Numbered from the stretch's first letter, positions 38,106-47,100 are shown. The stretch is 62,632 nucleotides of DNA from Anaerolineae bacterium (GCA_022843745.1 JALHNB010000042.1:1-62632); one strand, 5' to 3'. Numbers and translations: made by a program. The notes: generated by a model from the sequence alone, not told the origin.

Positions 38106-39059
38106 ATGCGAACACAGCGGCGAACCAATTTCATCTGGGGACTCGTTTTGCTGGCGCTGGCTTTAGCCGTCGTGCTTCATGCTATCCAGGTGATCCCGAA
38201 TGGCATTTATGATCTCATCGGACGGGCGTGGCCCGCTCTGCTGGTGCTGGCTGGCCTCTCGATCTTCCTGCGTCCTCGTATCACGCTCGGCTCTGCAATC
38301 GCTCTGATTCTCAGCGCTGTACTAGTCGCAGTGGTCGTCCCGTTGGCATTTTCCACCCGCGCCGAGCAGCAGCGCGAAGATTATCGCGAAACACTCCAAC
38401 AAACAATCAGCCCCAGTGTCACCCTGCTGCGCTTGCGGCTGACAACTTTAACAACCAATCTCGAACTCTTGCCCACGCTCAACACAGATCGCAGCGTAAT
38501 CGGTGAATTTGTTGGCAGCACTGAGAGCAGCGTCAATATCACGTATAACGAAGAAGGCACATCCGCCACGCTCTCCGTTGACGAAAAGCTGGCATCCCAA
38601 TTTCCATTACTGGAAAATGTCGGACGCGGCGCACTCCGTTTGGAATTGCCGCCCGACTTACCATTGGACATCGAACTTCTCGGCAGCAACGGCACGATCC
38701 GCTTAAATATGATCGGACTGTCTGTCGAACGCTTGAATCTCGACTTACAGCAGGGCAATGCCATCGTCACACTGCCTGCCTATAAGCCTCTTGGATCGCA
38801 ACCGACGGAATCGCTCGGCACACTGGCGGTTCGGAATGGCGACATCACGTTGTTTATTCCACAGGAAGTCGCAGCGCGGCTGGAACTCAATCGCTCTGGC
38901 AGCGGCATTGACCCGGTTTATGATGCCAATGTCTATAACTATCTCGTCGGTGATGTGCTGGAAGCGAAATCAATTCAAACGGCTGATGTTGTCGTGCGCT
39001 ATACCATCACCGCGCCACACGGACGCATCCGGGTTGAAGTGCCGGAACCGGGCGGCTGA
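38106..39059 (+). CDS. LiaF-like membrane protein with toast-rack-type C-terminus
   Basis: 317 residues; the ATG at 38106 is preferred over an upstream TTG. Four N-terminal membrane helices occupy about 10-80 (FIWGLVLLALALAVVLHAIQ, ALLVLAGLSIFLRP, GSAIALILSAVLVAVVVPLAF). The C-terminal half is a beta-rich extracytoplasmic domain with repeated short strands (LPPDLPLDIELLGSNG, VERLNLDLQQGNAIVTL, LAVRNGDITLFIP), as in LiaF or DUF2807-like proteins. Envelope-stress sensing with PspC is the likely context; the partner kinase is not here. Confidence 0.75.
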   Translation: MRTQRRTNFIWGLVLLALALAVVLHAIQVIPNGIYDLIGRAWPALLVLAGLSIFLRPRITLGSAIALILSAVLVAVVVPLAFSTRAEQQREDYRETLQQTISPSVTLLRLRLTTLTTNLELLPTLNTDRSVIGEFVGSTESSVNITYNEEGTSATLSVDEKLASQFPLLENVGRGALRLELPPDLPLDIELLGSNGTIRLNMIGLSVERLNLDLQQGNAIVTLPAYKPLGSQPTESLGTLAVRNGDITLFIPQEVAARLELNRSGSGIDPVYDANVYNYLVGDVLEAKSIQTADVVVRYTITAPHGRIRVEVPEPGG

Positions 39060-39136
39060 AATTTGGGATATTTGCGATATTCTTCGATATAAGTTAAAGT
39101 TATCCCAACTTTTATCCCAACATAACCCAAATCTGA

Positions 39137-40069
39137 GTGACCATTTTTATGACCTGGCGTTTGCATCTCTCCAACCAGGCAATACATCATATCAATATCC
39201 TCCCCGGTAAGCCGTCACTGGTGGCTGCCTGGACTCAACGCACGCGCGTGTTTTACTTCGATCTGGAAAATGGCGCACAGATGGGCGAACGCACCTTTAA
39301 AGACGGAAAGTTTGAAAATCGCGAGGACGAGAAGTGGCGCGAATTTATCACCAGCCTGAACGCACCGAATAAAGCCTTTTTACCGATTGTCCGCACACCC
39401 CAGGCCGAGATTTTCACCAGTGAGGATGGGCGAACGCGCCTCTACTCCACCGAACAAGCGGAACTTTATCTGGAAGTAAACGGTAAAGAAATCAAGCTGG
39501 ACACGGGGGATGCTGCGCATTTTGTCGCCATTGGCCTCGATCATTTTTTAGGATTGATCGCTGCGCTTGATGAAAAAGCGATGCTCCATATTTATCAGCA
39601 GCAAACGTTGGTCGGCGTTTTCGAAACTGGCCTCTATCTGGATGATGATCTGCGTCCACAAATCGCCATCTCATACGGCGGAGGCTCAATCTTTGTGACC
39701 GACAGCCAGCGTATTGTCCTGATCGACTCTAATGGAAAGGTACGAAAACGGCTTGAAACCCACTACCTGATCGGTAAGCTGGATTGTTCCCCCAACGGTC
39801 AGCACCTTGTCACTGCTGATATGGAAGCCAATGTCATCCGCGTTTATAACGGGGCAGAATTGATCCCCACACACCAGCGCCATGCCGTCGATCTGCTGGC
39901 CGAAGCGGACCAGCTACAATTGATGGCTGATTTCCCGCCTGCGAATGTCGCGCTTAACGCCTTGACCATCAACAATAAAGGCATTATGGTTTTCGCATTG
40001 GCCGGGGTGATTTGCGCCAGCGACATCACTTACATGGATGCGCTGCCACAGCCTCAGAAAATCGTTTAG
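39137..40069 (+). CDS. probable beta-propeller protein, no signal peptide
   Basis: 310 residues from the GTG at 39137; the ATG at 39149 (MTWRLHLSNQA) is the alternative. The sequence consists of short, regularly spaced strand-like segments (TRVFYFDLENG, TRLYSTEQAEL, MLHIYQQQTLVGVFET, RIVLIDSNGKVRKRLE, VIRVYNGAEL) suggesting a WD40-like propeller. No catalytic motif. It overlaps the end of the small membrane protein gene on the opposite strand by four bases. Confidence 0.65.
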   Translation: MTIFMTWRLHLSNQAIHHINILPGKPSLVAAWTQRTRVFYFDLENGAQMGERTFKDGKFENREDEKWREFITSLNAPNKAFLPIVRTPQAEIFTSEDGRTRLYSTEQAELYLEVNGKEIKLDTGDAAHFVAIGLDHFLGLIAALDEKAMLHIYQQQTLVGVFETGLYLDDDLRPQIAISYGGGSIFVTDSQRIVLIDSNGKVRKRLETHYLIGKLDCSPNGQHLVTADMEANVIRVYNGAELIPTHQRHAVDLLAEADQLQLMADFPPANVALNALTINNKGIMVFALAGVICASDITYMDALPQPQKIV

Positions 40070-40278
40070 GTCATTTGGCCCGGACGAGGCGGGAGGGGTG
40101 GTGGGTTCAGATGTTGAGCCAGTTGCAGAAGCAGCGGCCAGAGCATCGCTGCCAGAAGCGCAATAATCACGAGCAAAGCCACGACCAGATAAATAATACG
40201 CCACGTTGTCCAGTACGGCTCATCTTCGGCAGGAATATCCGGCGGAATCTCAACCGTATCGAAATCTTCATCATTCAT
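40066..40278 (-). CDS. small single-pass membrane protein
   Basis: 70 residues. An acidic N-terminus (residues 1-22), one membrane helix (about 28-50, IIYLVVALLVIIALLAAMLW) and a Pro-rich tail (PPPLPPRPG). Unknown function. It lies 11 bases downstream of a Pro-rich hypothetical gene on the same strand, so probably in one transcript. Confidence 0.7.
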   Translation of the reverse strand: MNDEDFDTVEIPPDIPAEDEPYWTTWRIIYLVVALLVIIALLAAMLWPLLLQLAQHLNPPPLPPRPGQMT

Positions 40279-40289
40279 GAGACAAATTT

Positions 40290-41030
40290 CTATTCGACCA
40301 GCGCACGTTGCGGGAATACCATCCGGTCAAGGGCGCGGGTGCCACGTTCCAGCGCGTTGCGATTCGCTCGCTCGAAATCGGCATGGAGATCGCGCACGCG
40401 GTTTAACTGAATAGTGGAAGGTTCGAGCATAAACATCACAATCGTGACAGCGTTTTCACCCAGCGCCAAGACCATCCACTGTCCGTTGCCCATTGATTTA
40501 CGCGCCAGTCCCGAACGGGGGCGATTCGGCATTTTGTGAAGGAGCGACAGCGCAGGCTCAATATGATTCATATCCGGCTGCTGTTTACCACCCATCATCA
40601 ACGGAGTCGGCGAATTCACCCGATAAATGATGTAATAGAGTGGGCGGGCTTCGAAATGATTTAACAGAAATGAGGTATGCCCCGGTGCGGCGACCTGCTG
40701 CCAGGCTTTATTGGATGGATCACGTGCAACCAATCGCTCGATAATTTTCCGCTGCTCATCATAGCGCCCATAGATCGCATTAAATTGAGCGCGATTGATT
40801 TTGCCTTTTGAAAATTCGTGCGCGACTCGTTCCATTTTGCGGCGCAGATTTTCCAGCGCGGTAACGGGGTCTTCCGGAGTGGTTGGCTCTGGCACAGATG
40901 CCGGTTGTGCGCTGTTCAAATTCTGCTGCCTGGGTGTCTCAGGGTTAGCAGGCCGTATCGGCGAACGCAATGAACCTACTTCCGGGTCAGGTGTCGGTTT
41001 ACGAGGCGGAATTGGCGGCTTCTCGTCCAT
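40290..41030 (-). CDS. Pro-rich hypothetical protein with C-terminal globular domain
   Basis: 246 residues. A disordered Pro-rich N-terminus (about 1-55), then a charged helical stretch (ALENLRRKMERVAHEFSKGKINRAQFNAIYGRYDEQRKIIERLVARDP, residues about 58-106) and a mixed globular region to the end. The helical part recalls short SHOCT-like oligomerisation segments (KGKINRAQFNAIYGRY). No enzyme motif. It pairs with the small membrane protein downstream. Confidence 0.65.
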   Translation of the reverse strand: MDEKPPIPPRKPTPDPEVGSLRSPIRPANPETPRQQNLNSAQPASVPEPTTPEDPVTALENLRRKMERVAHEFSKGKINRAQFNAIYGRYDEQRKIIERLVARDPSNKAWQQVAAPGHTSFLLNHFEARPLYYIIYRVNSPTPLMMGGKQQPDMNHIEPALSLLHKMPNRPRSGLARKSMGNGQWMVLALGENAVTIVMFMLEPSTIQLNRVRDLHADFERANRNALERGTRALDRMVFPQRALVE

Positions 41031-41125
41031 CTTAAAGCGCTTCTATTGATTGATGTTACAGGAATTTTATCTCATTTTACTATATAATTCTCTGTCAACA
41101 ACAATAAGGCTTAAAAACAACGCTG

Positions 41126-42061
41126 ATGTTCAAACCTCAACATGCTGGCATTTATTTCACTGACGAACATATTCAACAAGCGCAAAAAAATCGCACTTCT
41201 GAACCCTATCCATCCGCATGGGCGCTGCTGGATGATATTCCTGAAACGGATGGCCTGACAACCGCGCAGATTAACGCACTCCGTTACCGCTTTGAAGGCG
41301 ACGAGAGCGCAGGCGAAAAAACGGTTGACCTGCTGCGGCGCGGCGACATCAATATTGGCGAAGATACAATCTATATCGAAGCGGTGGCTGTAACTCTCAC
41401 GCTGGCGCAGTGCTTCGAGATGGTGCGCGATCACCTCTCATTTCCGCTGGCATCGCAGGCGGCGTGGCTGGAGGCATTCACGACGCGCGTCAAGCAGCTC
41501 AATCAGCCAGCCTATGAGCTAATGCATTTTGAACACTTATGGCTGAATCTATTGAATCTTGTCGCCGGAATTGTTCTGGAGGATGAAGACCGCTTTCAAA
41601 AAGCTGTCGAAATTTACAAAGAATCCATCCAGCATGACATTCATCCCGAAGGCTATATCCACAAGGCTGTCGATGCGCAGGATGGTCATGGGATGTATCG
41701 GATGCTTCTCTCGGCACAGGCTTTGATTCTGACGGCTGAAGCGGCTTCCCACGTGGGCGAAAATTTGTGGGCTTACGAATATCGCGGCGTATCTGCCATG
41801 ACCCCAACGCCCTATTTGCTCTATTACTACTACTTCCCTGATAAATGGCGCTGGGACGCACCGCTGGAAAAAGAAGCTGCCCAAGCGCTTTACAAACGTC
41901 ACGCCGGATTTTGGGATATGGCGCAGCGCCAGAAACCCTCACGAGATCGCAAAATTTTGCTTACTGAGTTGCGTCCAATTTATGATGTCTGGGGCGGCGG
42001 TCTGACGACACTCACGCATGGCGGTACGGTTGAAACGAAACGGCGGGGGCTGTTTGGGTAA
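41126..42061 (+). CDS. alginate-lyase-like (PL5-type fold) protein
   Basis: 311 residues, starting MFKPQHAGIYFTDEHIQQ. The sequence follows the helical-toroid alginate-lyase family pattern: an early ALLDDI, a tract ending in QFNHFEHLWLN-like (here MHFEHLWLNLLNLVAGIVLED), and the YRMLLSAQALILTAEAASHVG region with DGHGMYR. No signal peptide, so it probably acts on oligouronides in the cytoplasm. A weak call based on pattern; catalytic residues cannot be assigned with certainty. Confidence 0.55.
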   Translation: MFKPQHAGIYFTDEHIQQAQKNRTSEPYPSAWALLDDIPETDGLTTAQINALRYRFEGDESAGEKTVDLLRRGDINIGEDTIYIEAVAVTLTLAQCFEMVRDHLSFPLASQAAWLEAFTTRVKQLNQPAYELMHFEHLWLNLLNLVAGIVLEDEDRFQKAVEIYKESIQHDIHPEGYIHKAVDAQDGHGMYRMLLSAQALILTAEAASHVGENLWAYEYRGVSAMTPTPYLLYYYYFPDKWRWDAPLEKEAAQALYKRHAGFWDMAQRQKPSRDRKILLTELRPIYDVWGGGLTTLTHGGTVETKRRGLFG

Positions 42062-42189
42062 TGGACAATAGTCTATCCGAATAAATAGGCATCTCTTATC
42101 TTCGCGCTTTCTTCTCAACATTTAACATATCACAAAATGCCGCACCTGCGGTATCATTGTTATATATCGCAATCTCGGAGACCTCATTC

Positions 42190-43587
42190 ATGATAACCGA
42201 TTCTGTCTTCAGCCCCGTTTCGGCTGATGTGATAAACCAACTGACACAAATCCTCGGTGCGGGAAGCGTCAGCACCGCCCAGGCGGATATTGACCTCCAT
42301 GCCAAAGACCAATCGCAGCATCCGGCTCACGCCAGCGAAGTCGTCATCTGGCCGCAGACCGCCCAACAGATCGCGGATGTGCTGCGTTTCGCCAATGAAC
42401 GCCACATCCCGGTCACGCCCTGGGGAGTCGGTACATCGCTGGAAGGCAACCCGATTCCGCTTCATGGTGGCATTCTGATGTCGATGGAGCGCATGAATCA
42501 GATTATCAAGGTCTACGCCGACGATTTTCAAGTCACCGTTCAGCCGGGAATCGGTCACAAAGACCTCAACGCACAGCTTGCCCGACAAGCATTATTTTTT
42601 CCACCTGACCCCGGCGCGAATGCCACTGTCGGCGGGATGCTGGCGAACAACGCCGCCGGAATCCGAACCGTGAAATATGGCGCAAGTAAAGATAATGTGC
42701 TGCAAATGCAGGTCGCACTGGCGGATGGTCGGCTGATCCGCGTCGGCTCACGCTCGATCAAGCAGTCGGCGGGCTATGATTTGCTGCATCTGTTTGTCGG
42801 CAGCGAAGGTACATTAGGTGTTATCACCGAAGCGACGCTCAAATTAACCCCTGTCCCGTCATTCATGAGTGCGGCGCTGGCAGCATTCGATGATGTCGAA
42901 ACTGCCGTCGAAACCGTCGTCGCTATACGTGGCAGCGGCCTTGACCCGGCAGCGCTGGAACTGATTGATGCGGCACATGCTGCCATGCTGCGCGATGCTG
43001 AAGGTATTGATCTGACCGACCAGCCAACACTGTTTATGGAATTTCATGCTTCCCAGGAGCAATCGTTACAGGCTGGCCTGGAGATGGTGAAGGAAATCTG
43101 CGAGGAGATGGGCGCGACACGCTTCCGCTCGACTACCGACCCGACGGAACGCAAAAAAATCTGGCACGCCCGCCATTCGTCGTTTGAGATCATGGTGCGC
43201 AAATTCCCCAATACGAAGTTTTATATTAATGATGTGGCTGTGCCCATTAGCGCCTATCCTGAATTAATCGGTTATGTCGAGGAATTAAAGCGAGAACACA
43301 ATGTTACTGCGTATATGATTGGCCACGCAGGTGACGGCAATATTCACGTCGAATTTCCCTATAAAACAGCGGAAGAATATGAGAAGCGAGCTGAACTGAA
43401 TCGCTTGATCGTCCTCAAGGCCATTTCGCTCAACGGCACATCAACAGGTGAACATGGCATCGGCATCGGCAAAATGCAATTTATGAACACCGAACATGGC
43501 CCGGCAGTGGATGTGATGCGCAGCATCAAGAATCTGCTCGACCCGAACGGCATTTTGAATCCGGGCAAAATTTTTCCAAAAATCTGA
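42190..43587 (+). CDS. FAD-binding oxidase (GlcD / D-lactate dehydrogenase family)
   Basis: 465 residues from the ATG at 42190, with GGAG nine bases upstream. N-terminal FAD/PCMH domain: VTPWGVGTSLEGNPIPLHGGILMSMERMN and FFPPDPGANATVGGMLANNAAGIRTVKYG. C-terminal FAD-oxidase domain with HAGDGNIHVEFP and the end GEHGIGIGKMQFM. Oxidises a 2-hydroxy acid such as glycolate or D-lactate and feeds the electron chain. No GlcE/GlcF subunits are adjacent. The next gene starts three bases after the stop. Confidence 0.92.
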   Translation: MITDSVFSPVSADVINQLTQILGAGSVSTAQADIDLHAKDQSQHPAHASEVVIWPQTAQQIADVLRFANERHIPVTPWGVGTSLEGNPIPLHGGILMSMERMNQIIKVYADDFQVTVQPGIGHKDLNAQLARQALFFPPDPGANATVGGMLANNAAGIRTVKYGASKDNVLQMQVALADGRLIRVGSRSIKQSAGYDLLHLFVGSEGTLGVITEATLKLTPVPSFMSAALAAFDDVETAVETVVAIRGSGLDPAALELIDAAHAAMLRDAEGIDLTDQPTLFMEFHASQEQSLQAGLEMVKEICEEMGATRFRSTTDPTERKKIWHARHSSFEIMVRKFPNTKFYINDVAVPISAYPELIGYVEELKREHNVTAYMIGHAGDGNIHVEFPYKTAEEYEKRAELNRLIVLKAISLNGTSTGEHGIGIGKMQFMNTEHGPAVDVMRSIKNLLDPNGILNPGKIFPKI

Positions 43588-43590
43588 CGT

Positions 43591-44358
43591 ATGACCACGC
43601 AAACACCCATTCAGTCAATTATTGAGAGCTTATGTGAGGCCTATTCTCCAGAAGCTGCACGCGCTATAGAGGCTTATGAAAGCGCTTCTATTGCGCCGTT
43701 AGTTTTAGTATTGGGTCGCTCCAATGTTGATCCATACGCGCACGAAACGTTTGCTGAAATCCTCATCAATATCCTGCTGAGGACTGAGAATAGCAACGTT
43801 GTCGGCATCCTTCAAAAACTAACGCATCACGCAAATGGTGAAGTACGGCGGCGGGCGGTGGATGCCCTTCAGCATATCGGCGGTGAACAAGCCATCGAAG
43901 TCCTGCGCGATGCGTTGGATGACGAGTACGACGCGGTGCAATATTCAGCCGCCTATGCGTTGATTCATCTGCTTCATGCGCGTGAAGATGAAGTATCCTC
44001 TTATATCGCGGCCTTGAGTGACGATCATCCGCATGTGCGTTATATCGCGGTCAAGAGCCTGGAATTCTTGCAATCTGCCCAGGGTATGCTGGCAGCGCTC
44101 GAAAATGATTCCGTCGCGGTACGGCGGATTGCCGTCTACTGCCTGGGGCGAGTCGGGACATCGGAGGCGGTGAACCCGCTGATTGTCGCGCTGCGTGATC
44201 TCGATTTTGAGGTGCGTTTGGGCGCAATCTGGGCGCTCGGCGAATTGAAAAATTCACGCGCGATCAACGAAATTCGCCCATTCATCGGCGACGACAATGA
44301 TCGCGTCGTGCGCGTCGTGCGCGAGTCGCTCCACAAGCTCGGCTATAGGCCACGATAA
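43591..44358 (+). CDS. HEAT-repeat (PBS lyase-type) protein
   Basis: 255 residues made of repeated HEAT units with the pattern A..AL..... VR..A...L (for example DALDDEYDAVQYSAAYALIHLL, ALSDDHPHVRYIAVKSLEFLQ, ALENDSVAVRRIAVYCLGRVG, ALRDLDFEVRLGAIWALGELK, GDDNDRVVRVVRESLHKLG). A scaffold-like solenoid with no catalytic site. It may be co-transcribed with the oxidase. Confidence 0.88.
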   Translation: MTTQTPIQSIIESLCEAYSPEAARAIEAYESASIAPLVLVLGRSNVDPYAHETFAEILINILLRTENSNVVGILQKLTHHANGEVRRRAVDALQHIGGEQAIEVLRDALDDEYDAVQYSAAYALIHLLHAREDEVSSYIAALSDDHPHVRYIAVKSLEFLQSAQGMLAALENDSVAVRRIAVYCLGRVGTSEAVNPLIVALRDLDFEVRLGAIWALGELKNSRAINEIRPFIGDDNDRVVRVVRESLHKLGYRPR

Positions 44359-44367
44359 TGTTATAAT
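44359..44367 (+). promoter_or_regulatory. extended -10 promoter
   Basis: TGT directly before a perfect TATAAT (44362-44367), one base after the HEAT gene stop and 60 bases before the antitoxin-like gene. No -35 is apparent, which fits an extended -10. Confidence 0.5.
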
Positions 44368-44427
44368 TTGCCGACGACGACCTGCTGATCAAGTTCAATT
44401 TGAGTTTACAGGTAATGAAAATTGACC

Positions 44428-44652
44428 ATGAACATTCGAGAGAAAACACACGAAGTCGTCGATAAATTATCAGAAAATCAGCTTGCCGACGTATTACGCT
44501 TTGTCGAGTTATTGGCATTCACGCCCAACGATGATACTGAGCCAGAAGAAATATGGCTGTTGATGTCAGGTAACTTGAAGCGCATGGTTGATGAGATTGA
44601 AGATGCTCCGCCACCCATAGACAATTGGCGGAGTCACCTTCGTGGCCTCTAA
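44428..44652 (+). CDS. antitoxin-like small protein (DUF2281-like)
   Basis: 74 residues from the ATG at 44428. The N-terminal pattern EKTHEVVDKLSENQLADVLRFVELLAF resembles the DUF2281-type antitoxin proteins, followed by an acidic C-terminal stretch. No complete toxin gene is next to it. An overlapping GTG reading frame from 44642 begins VASKFVFMPRFEPSL and then runs into the 3' end of mgtE, so an orphan antitoxin with a toxin remnant is possible. Confidence 0.5.
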   Translation: MNIREKTHEVVDKLSENQLADVLRFVELLAFTPNDDTEPEEIWLLMSGNLKRMVDEIEDAPPPIDNWRSHLRGL

Positions 44653-44683
44653 ATTTGTTTTCATGCCTCGTTTTGAACCTAGC

Positions 44684-46051
44684 CTACAATCCCAACAGTA
44701 TCCGCGCAATCGTCAGGTAGATAAACAAGCCCGTCGCATCCACCAGCGTTGTGATGAGAGGCGCGGATACAATCGCCGGGTCAATGCGCAGACGATGCGC
44801 CACCAGCGGAATCAGCGAGCCAATTGTGTTCGCCCAGGCGCAGATCACTAAAACGCTCAGGCCAACGACCAGCGAAAATTGAAAACTACTTCCCCACAAC
44901 ATGGCCCGTCCAAAACCAAAAATCCCCAACACCGTCCCTAGCAATAAGCCGCTCATCAATTCTCGTAAGACCACACGCCAGGCATCGCGCAAGCGGATTT
45001 CCCCCAGAGCAATCCCGCGAATAATCGTCGAGACGGTTTGCGCACCCGTGTTGCCGCCAGTACCGATCAGAAGCGGGATAAAAAACGAGAGCGCCACGAC
45101 CTGCGCCAGTTCACTCTCGAACAAGCGCAAAACACTCCCGGTGAACGTCTCCGCTACAAACAGCAGCAGCAGCCAACCTGCACGCCGTCGAATCACCGTT
45201 GGAATGGGGATCGTGAAATAGGGCTGATCGAGAATCGCGCCGCCGCCCTCGACGCCGCCGAATCGCAGCGCATCTTCGGTGCTTTCATGCACCAGCACGT
45301 CGATTACATCATCCACAGTGACGATGCCGAGCATTCGACCTTCTTCGGTTGTGACCGGAATAGCGAGATGGTTATAACGCGCGACAAGCCGTGCCACTTC
45401 TTCCTGATCGACCTCTGGCCTCACCGAGACAATATCAGTCTCCATCATCACGTCCAGGCGAACTTGCGGCGCTGAGATAACAACCTGCCGCAGCGAGATG
45501 ACACCGATCAATTTTTTCGTCTTTGGCTCCAGCACATAGATATCGTTGACTGTTTCGACCTCGGAATCAACCTTGCGCAGATAATCGAGTGTTTCGCTGG
45601 CGGTCATTTCCGCGCGAACATGGACGTATTTTTCGGTCATCAAACGTCCGGCGCTGTTCGGCGGATATTGGAGCAGATCGCGCACTTCGGCGGCGTCTTC
45701 CGGCTCCATCGCCGCTAAGAGTTCCTCCTGACGTTCGGGGACATCCGTCGTCAGGATTTCAACCGCGTCGTCCGTCGGCATCTGGTCGAGCAGATCGCCG
45801 ACTTCCTCCGTCGAGAGCTGCATGAGCAGTTCGCGCGTCGCCAATGAACCCGTCTCACTCAGGACTTCTGCACCCTGCTCCGGCGATAATAGTCGAAATA
45901 CCTGAAGCGTTTCCTCGTCATCGAGGCGTTCCAGCACATCAGCAATATCCGCCGGGGCTATTTCTGCAAGAAGATTTTTCAGGCCATCCAGATCAGCCGA
46001 TTCGAGCCTTTCACGGACTTCAAGTTCCAGCTTTTCAAACATTACTGACAT
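44684..46051 (-). CDS. mgtE: magnesium transporter MgtE
   Basis: 455 residues, full family length. The MgtE N domain (about 1-130) contains the LLSPEQGAEVLSE and LLDQMPTDDAVEIL motifs. Two CBS domains follow (about 135-260, including IVTVDDVIDVLVHES), then five membrane helices to the end with the gate region. It is a Mg2+ channel regulated by intracellular Mg2+ binding to the CBS and N domains. Downstream of a DUF1003 gene and a long leader RNA on the same strand, consistent with control by Mg2+. Confidence 0.95.
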   Translation of the reverse strand: MSVMFEKLELEVRERLESADLDGLKNLLAEIAPADIADVLERLDDEETLQVFRLLSPEQGAEVLSETGSLATRELLMQLSTEEVGDLLDQMPTDDAVEILTTDVPERQEELLAAMEPEDAAEVRDLLQYPPNSAGRLMTEKYVHVRAEMTASETLDYLRKVDSEVETVNDIYVLEPKTKKLIGVISLRQVVISAPQVRLDVMMETDIVSVRPEVDQEEVARLVARYNHLAIPVTTEEGRMLGIVTVDDVIDVLVHESTEDALRFGGVEGGGAILDQPYFTIPIPTVIRRRAGWLLLLFVAETFTGSVLRLFESELAQVVALSFFIPLLIGTGGNTGAQTVSTIIRGIALGEIRLRDAWRVVLRELMSGLLLGTVLGIFGFGRAMLWGSSFQFSLVVGLSVLVICAWANTIGSLIPLVAHRLRIDPAIVSAPLITTLVDATGLFIYLTIARILLGL

Positions 46052-46068
46052 GCTGCTACCTCCCTGGA

Positions 46069-46698
46069 TTAACGCCCGACGACAACGCCATCGGCACGAG
46101 CATTCTCAATGGCGCGGACGGTGGCACTCAATTCCTGACGGCGGGCAGCGACCAGCGCGTTTACCAGCCTGGTCTGGACGGTAAGTGCTTCAGTCAGGCC
46201 ATCCATTTTGCGATGCAGGTCAGCGATTTCCAGTTCGTTTTTCAGATTCACCTGGAAATCATTCTGCGCGACGGCGCGGTCTTTCGTGGCTTGACGATTT
46301 TGCGACATCAGAATCACGGGTGCTTGCAGGGCCGCCAGCGTACTGAGCGCGAGGTTCAGCAGGATAAATGGAAAAGGGTCAAAAGCCTGACTGCCGAGAT
46401 ACAAATTGAAGCCCATCCAGGCGGCCATAAGCAGCATAAACGAGATGATAAAGCGCCAACTCCCGGCAAAACCGGCGATCCAATCCGCGAGACGATCACC
46501 AAGTGATGATCGTTCGTCAATATCTTCATACACATCATCGGTGACGGTGTGTGGACGCAGGTTGCGGATCAGTTGTTGGGCTTCAGGGCTAAGAAGGCTG
46601 TTGAGTTCTTCGATCTCATCAATCAGTTCCTGAATGCGATCATCAGAATTATCGACAGGCGCGACGGCCAGACGATCAAGCAGCAAATCGTTGTACAT
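46069..46698 (-). CDS. DUF1003 membrane protein
   Basis: 209 residues, with GGAGG before the ATG. Soluble N-terminal part, then the DUF1003 signature with DRLADWIAGFAGSWRFIISFMLLMAAWMGFNLY, two membrane helices, and a helical coiled C-terminus (NRQATKDRAVAQNDFQVNLKNELEI). The first structural gene of the MgtE operon, 17 bases upstream of mgtE. The family often accompanies divalent-cation transport genes; its role is not defined. Confidence 0.85.
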   Translation of the reverse strand: MYNDLLLDRLAVAPVDNSDDRIQELIDEIEELNSLLSPEAQQLIRNLRPHTVTDDVYEDIDERSSLGDRLADWIAGFAGSWRFIISFMLLMAAWMGFNLYLGSQAFDPFPFILLNLALSTLAALQAPVILMSQNRQATKDRAVAQNDFQVNLKNELEIADLHRKMDGLTEALTVQTRLVNALVAARRQELSATVRAIENARADGVVVGR

Positions 46699-47002
46699 GA
46701 TGGATTCCTCCGTTTGGCAGACAAGGGCCTGGGGTAGATGCGCAAACGCAACAACCCAAACCTGGATGCTATGGTTATTTTTGTCTGAACAGAGCCTCAG
46801 TTACCGGGAATTCTCCCTGCGCTCATGGCAGGGACGGCAATAACGCGAGAGCGTCATCCCGGCAGCCTGTTTAGGAGGGGGACGACATTAGCCTACGTTA
46901 CTGCCGCCAGGTAAGGGCGGCACCTGTTCGTTGGTACTACTACTGTCGTTCATCATTTCTTTCTCAAACTTATAAACATTTTGTCGGGTGTCTCACCTGA
47001 CA
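46699..47002 (-). promoter_or_regulatory. long structured leader of the DUF1003-mgtE operon
   Basis: About 300 bases from the predicted transcription start to the DUF1003 start codon. A stable hairpin lies at the 5' end (GTC/GAC and GGTG/CACC stem, 47001-46983). A 22-codon ORF follows (46956-46888). Then comes a branched structure around 46865-46803: an outer stem CCGGGA/TCCCGG and inner stems ACGC/GCGT and CCCTGC/GCAGGG. No intrinsic terminator is visible. By eye it does not match the M-box or yybP-ykoY riboswitches. Confidence 0.5.
46888..46956 (-). CDS. possible leader peptide upstream of DUF1003-mgtE
   Basis: 22 codons reading MMNDSSSTNEQVPPLPGGSNVG and a TAA stop. It is preceded by a purine-rich GAGAAAGAA. 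The V-P-P-L-P stretch recalls the proline-containing leader peptides that control Mg2+ transporter genes in Salmonella. Too short to prove by sequence alone. Confidence 0.35.
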   Translation of the reverse strand: MMNDSSSTNEQVPPLPGGSNVG

Positions 47003-47008
47003 TCGTAG

Positions 47009-47036
47009 ATTGTATAGCCGATTATGGTTTTGTAAA
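47009..47036 (-). promoter_or_regulatory. promoter of the DUF1003-mgtE operon
   Basis: On the minus strand, TTTACA (47036-47031), a 16-base spacer and TACAAT (47014-47009). Transcription should begin near 47002, just at a 5' hairpin. Confidence 0.6.
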
Positions 47037-47100
47037 GCCCCCAAAGTTGGCGGCAGTCGTGCGCTGGCAGTGATAACCACCAGCGCGAATGAGATGACTG

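Noticed and set aside
45844-46506. 220-codon plus-strand frame across mgtE and DUF1003
   Set aside because: It spans two genes on the other strand and has no initiation signal or domain.
46699-47002. M-box Mg2+ riboswitch
   Set aside because: A GTCAGGTGAGACACCC segment recalls the M-box 5' end, but the other conserved blocks were not found, so I keep it as an unclassified leader.
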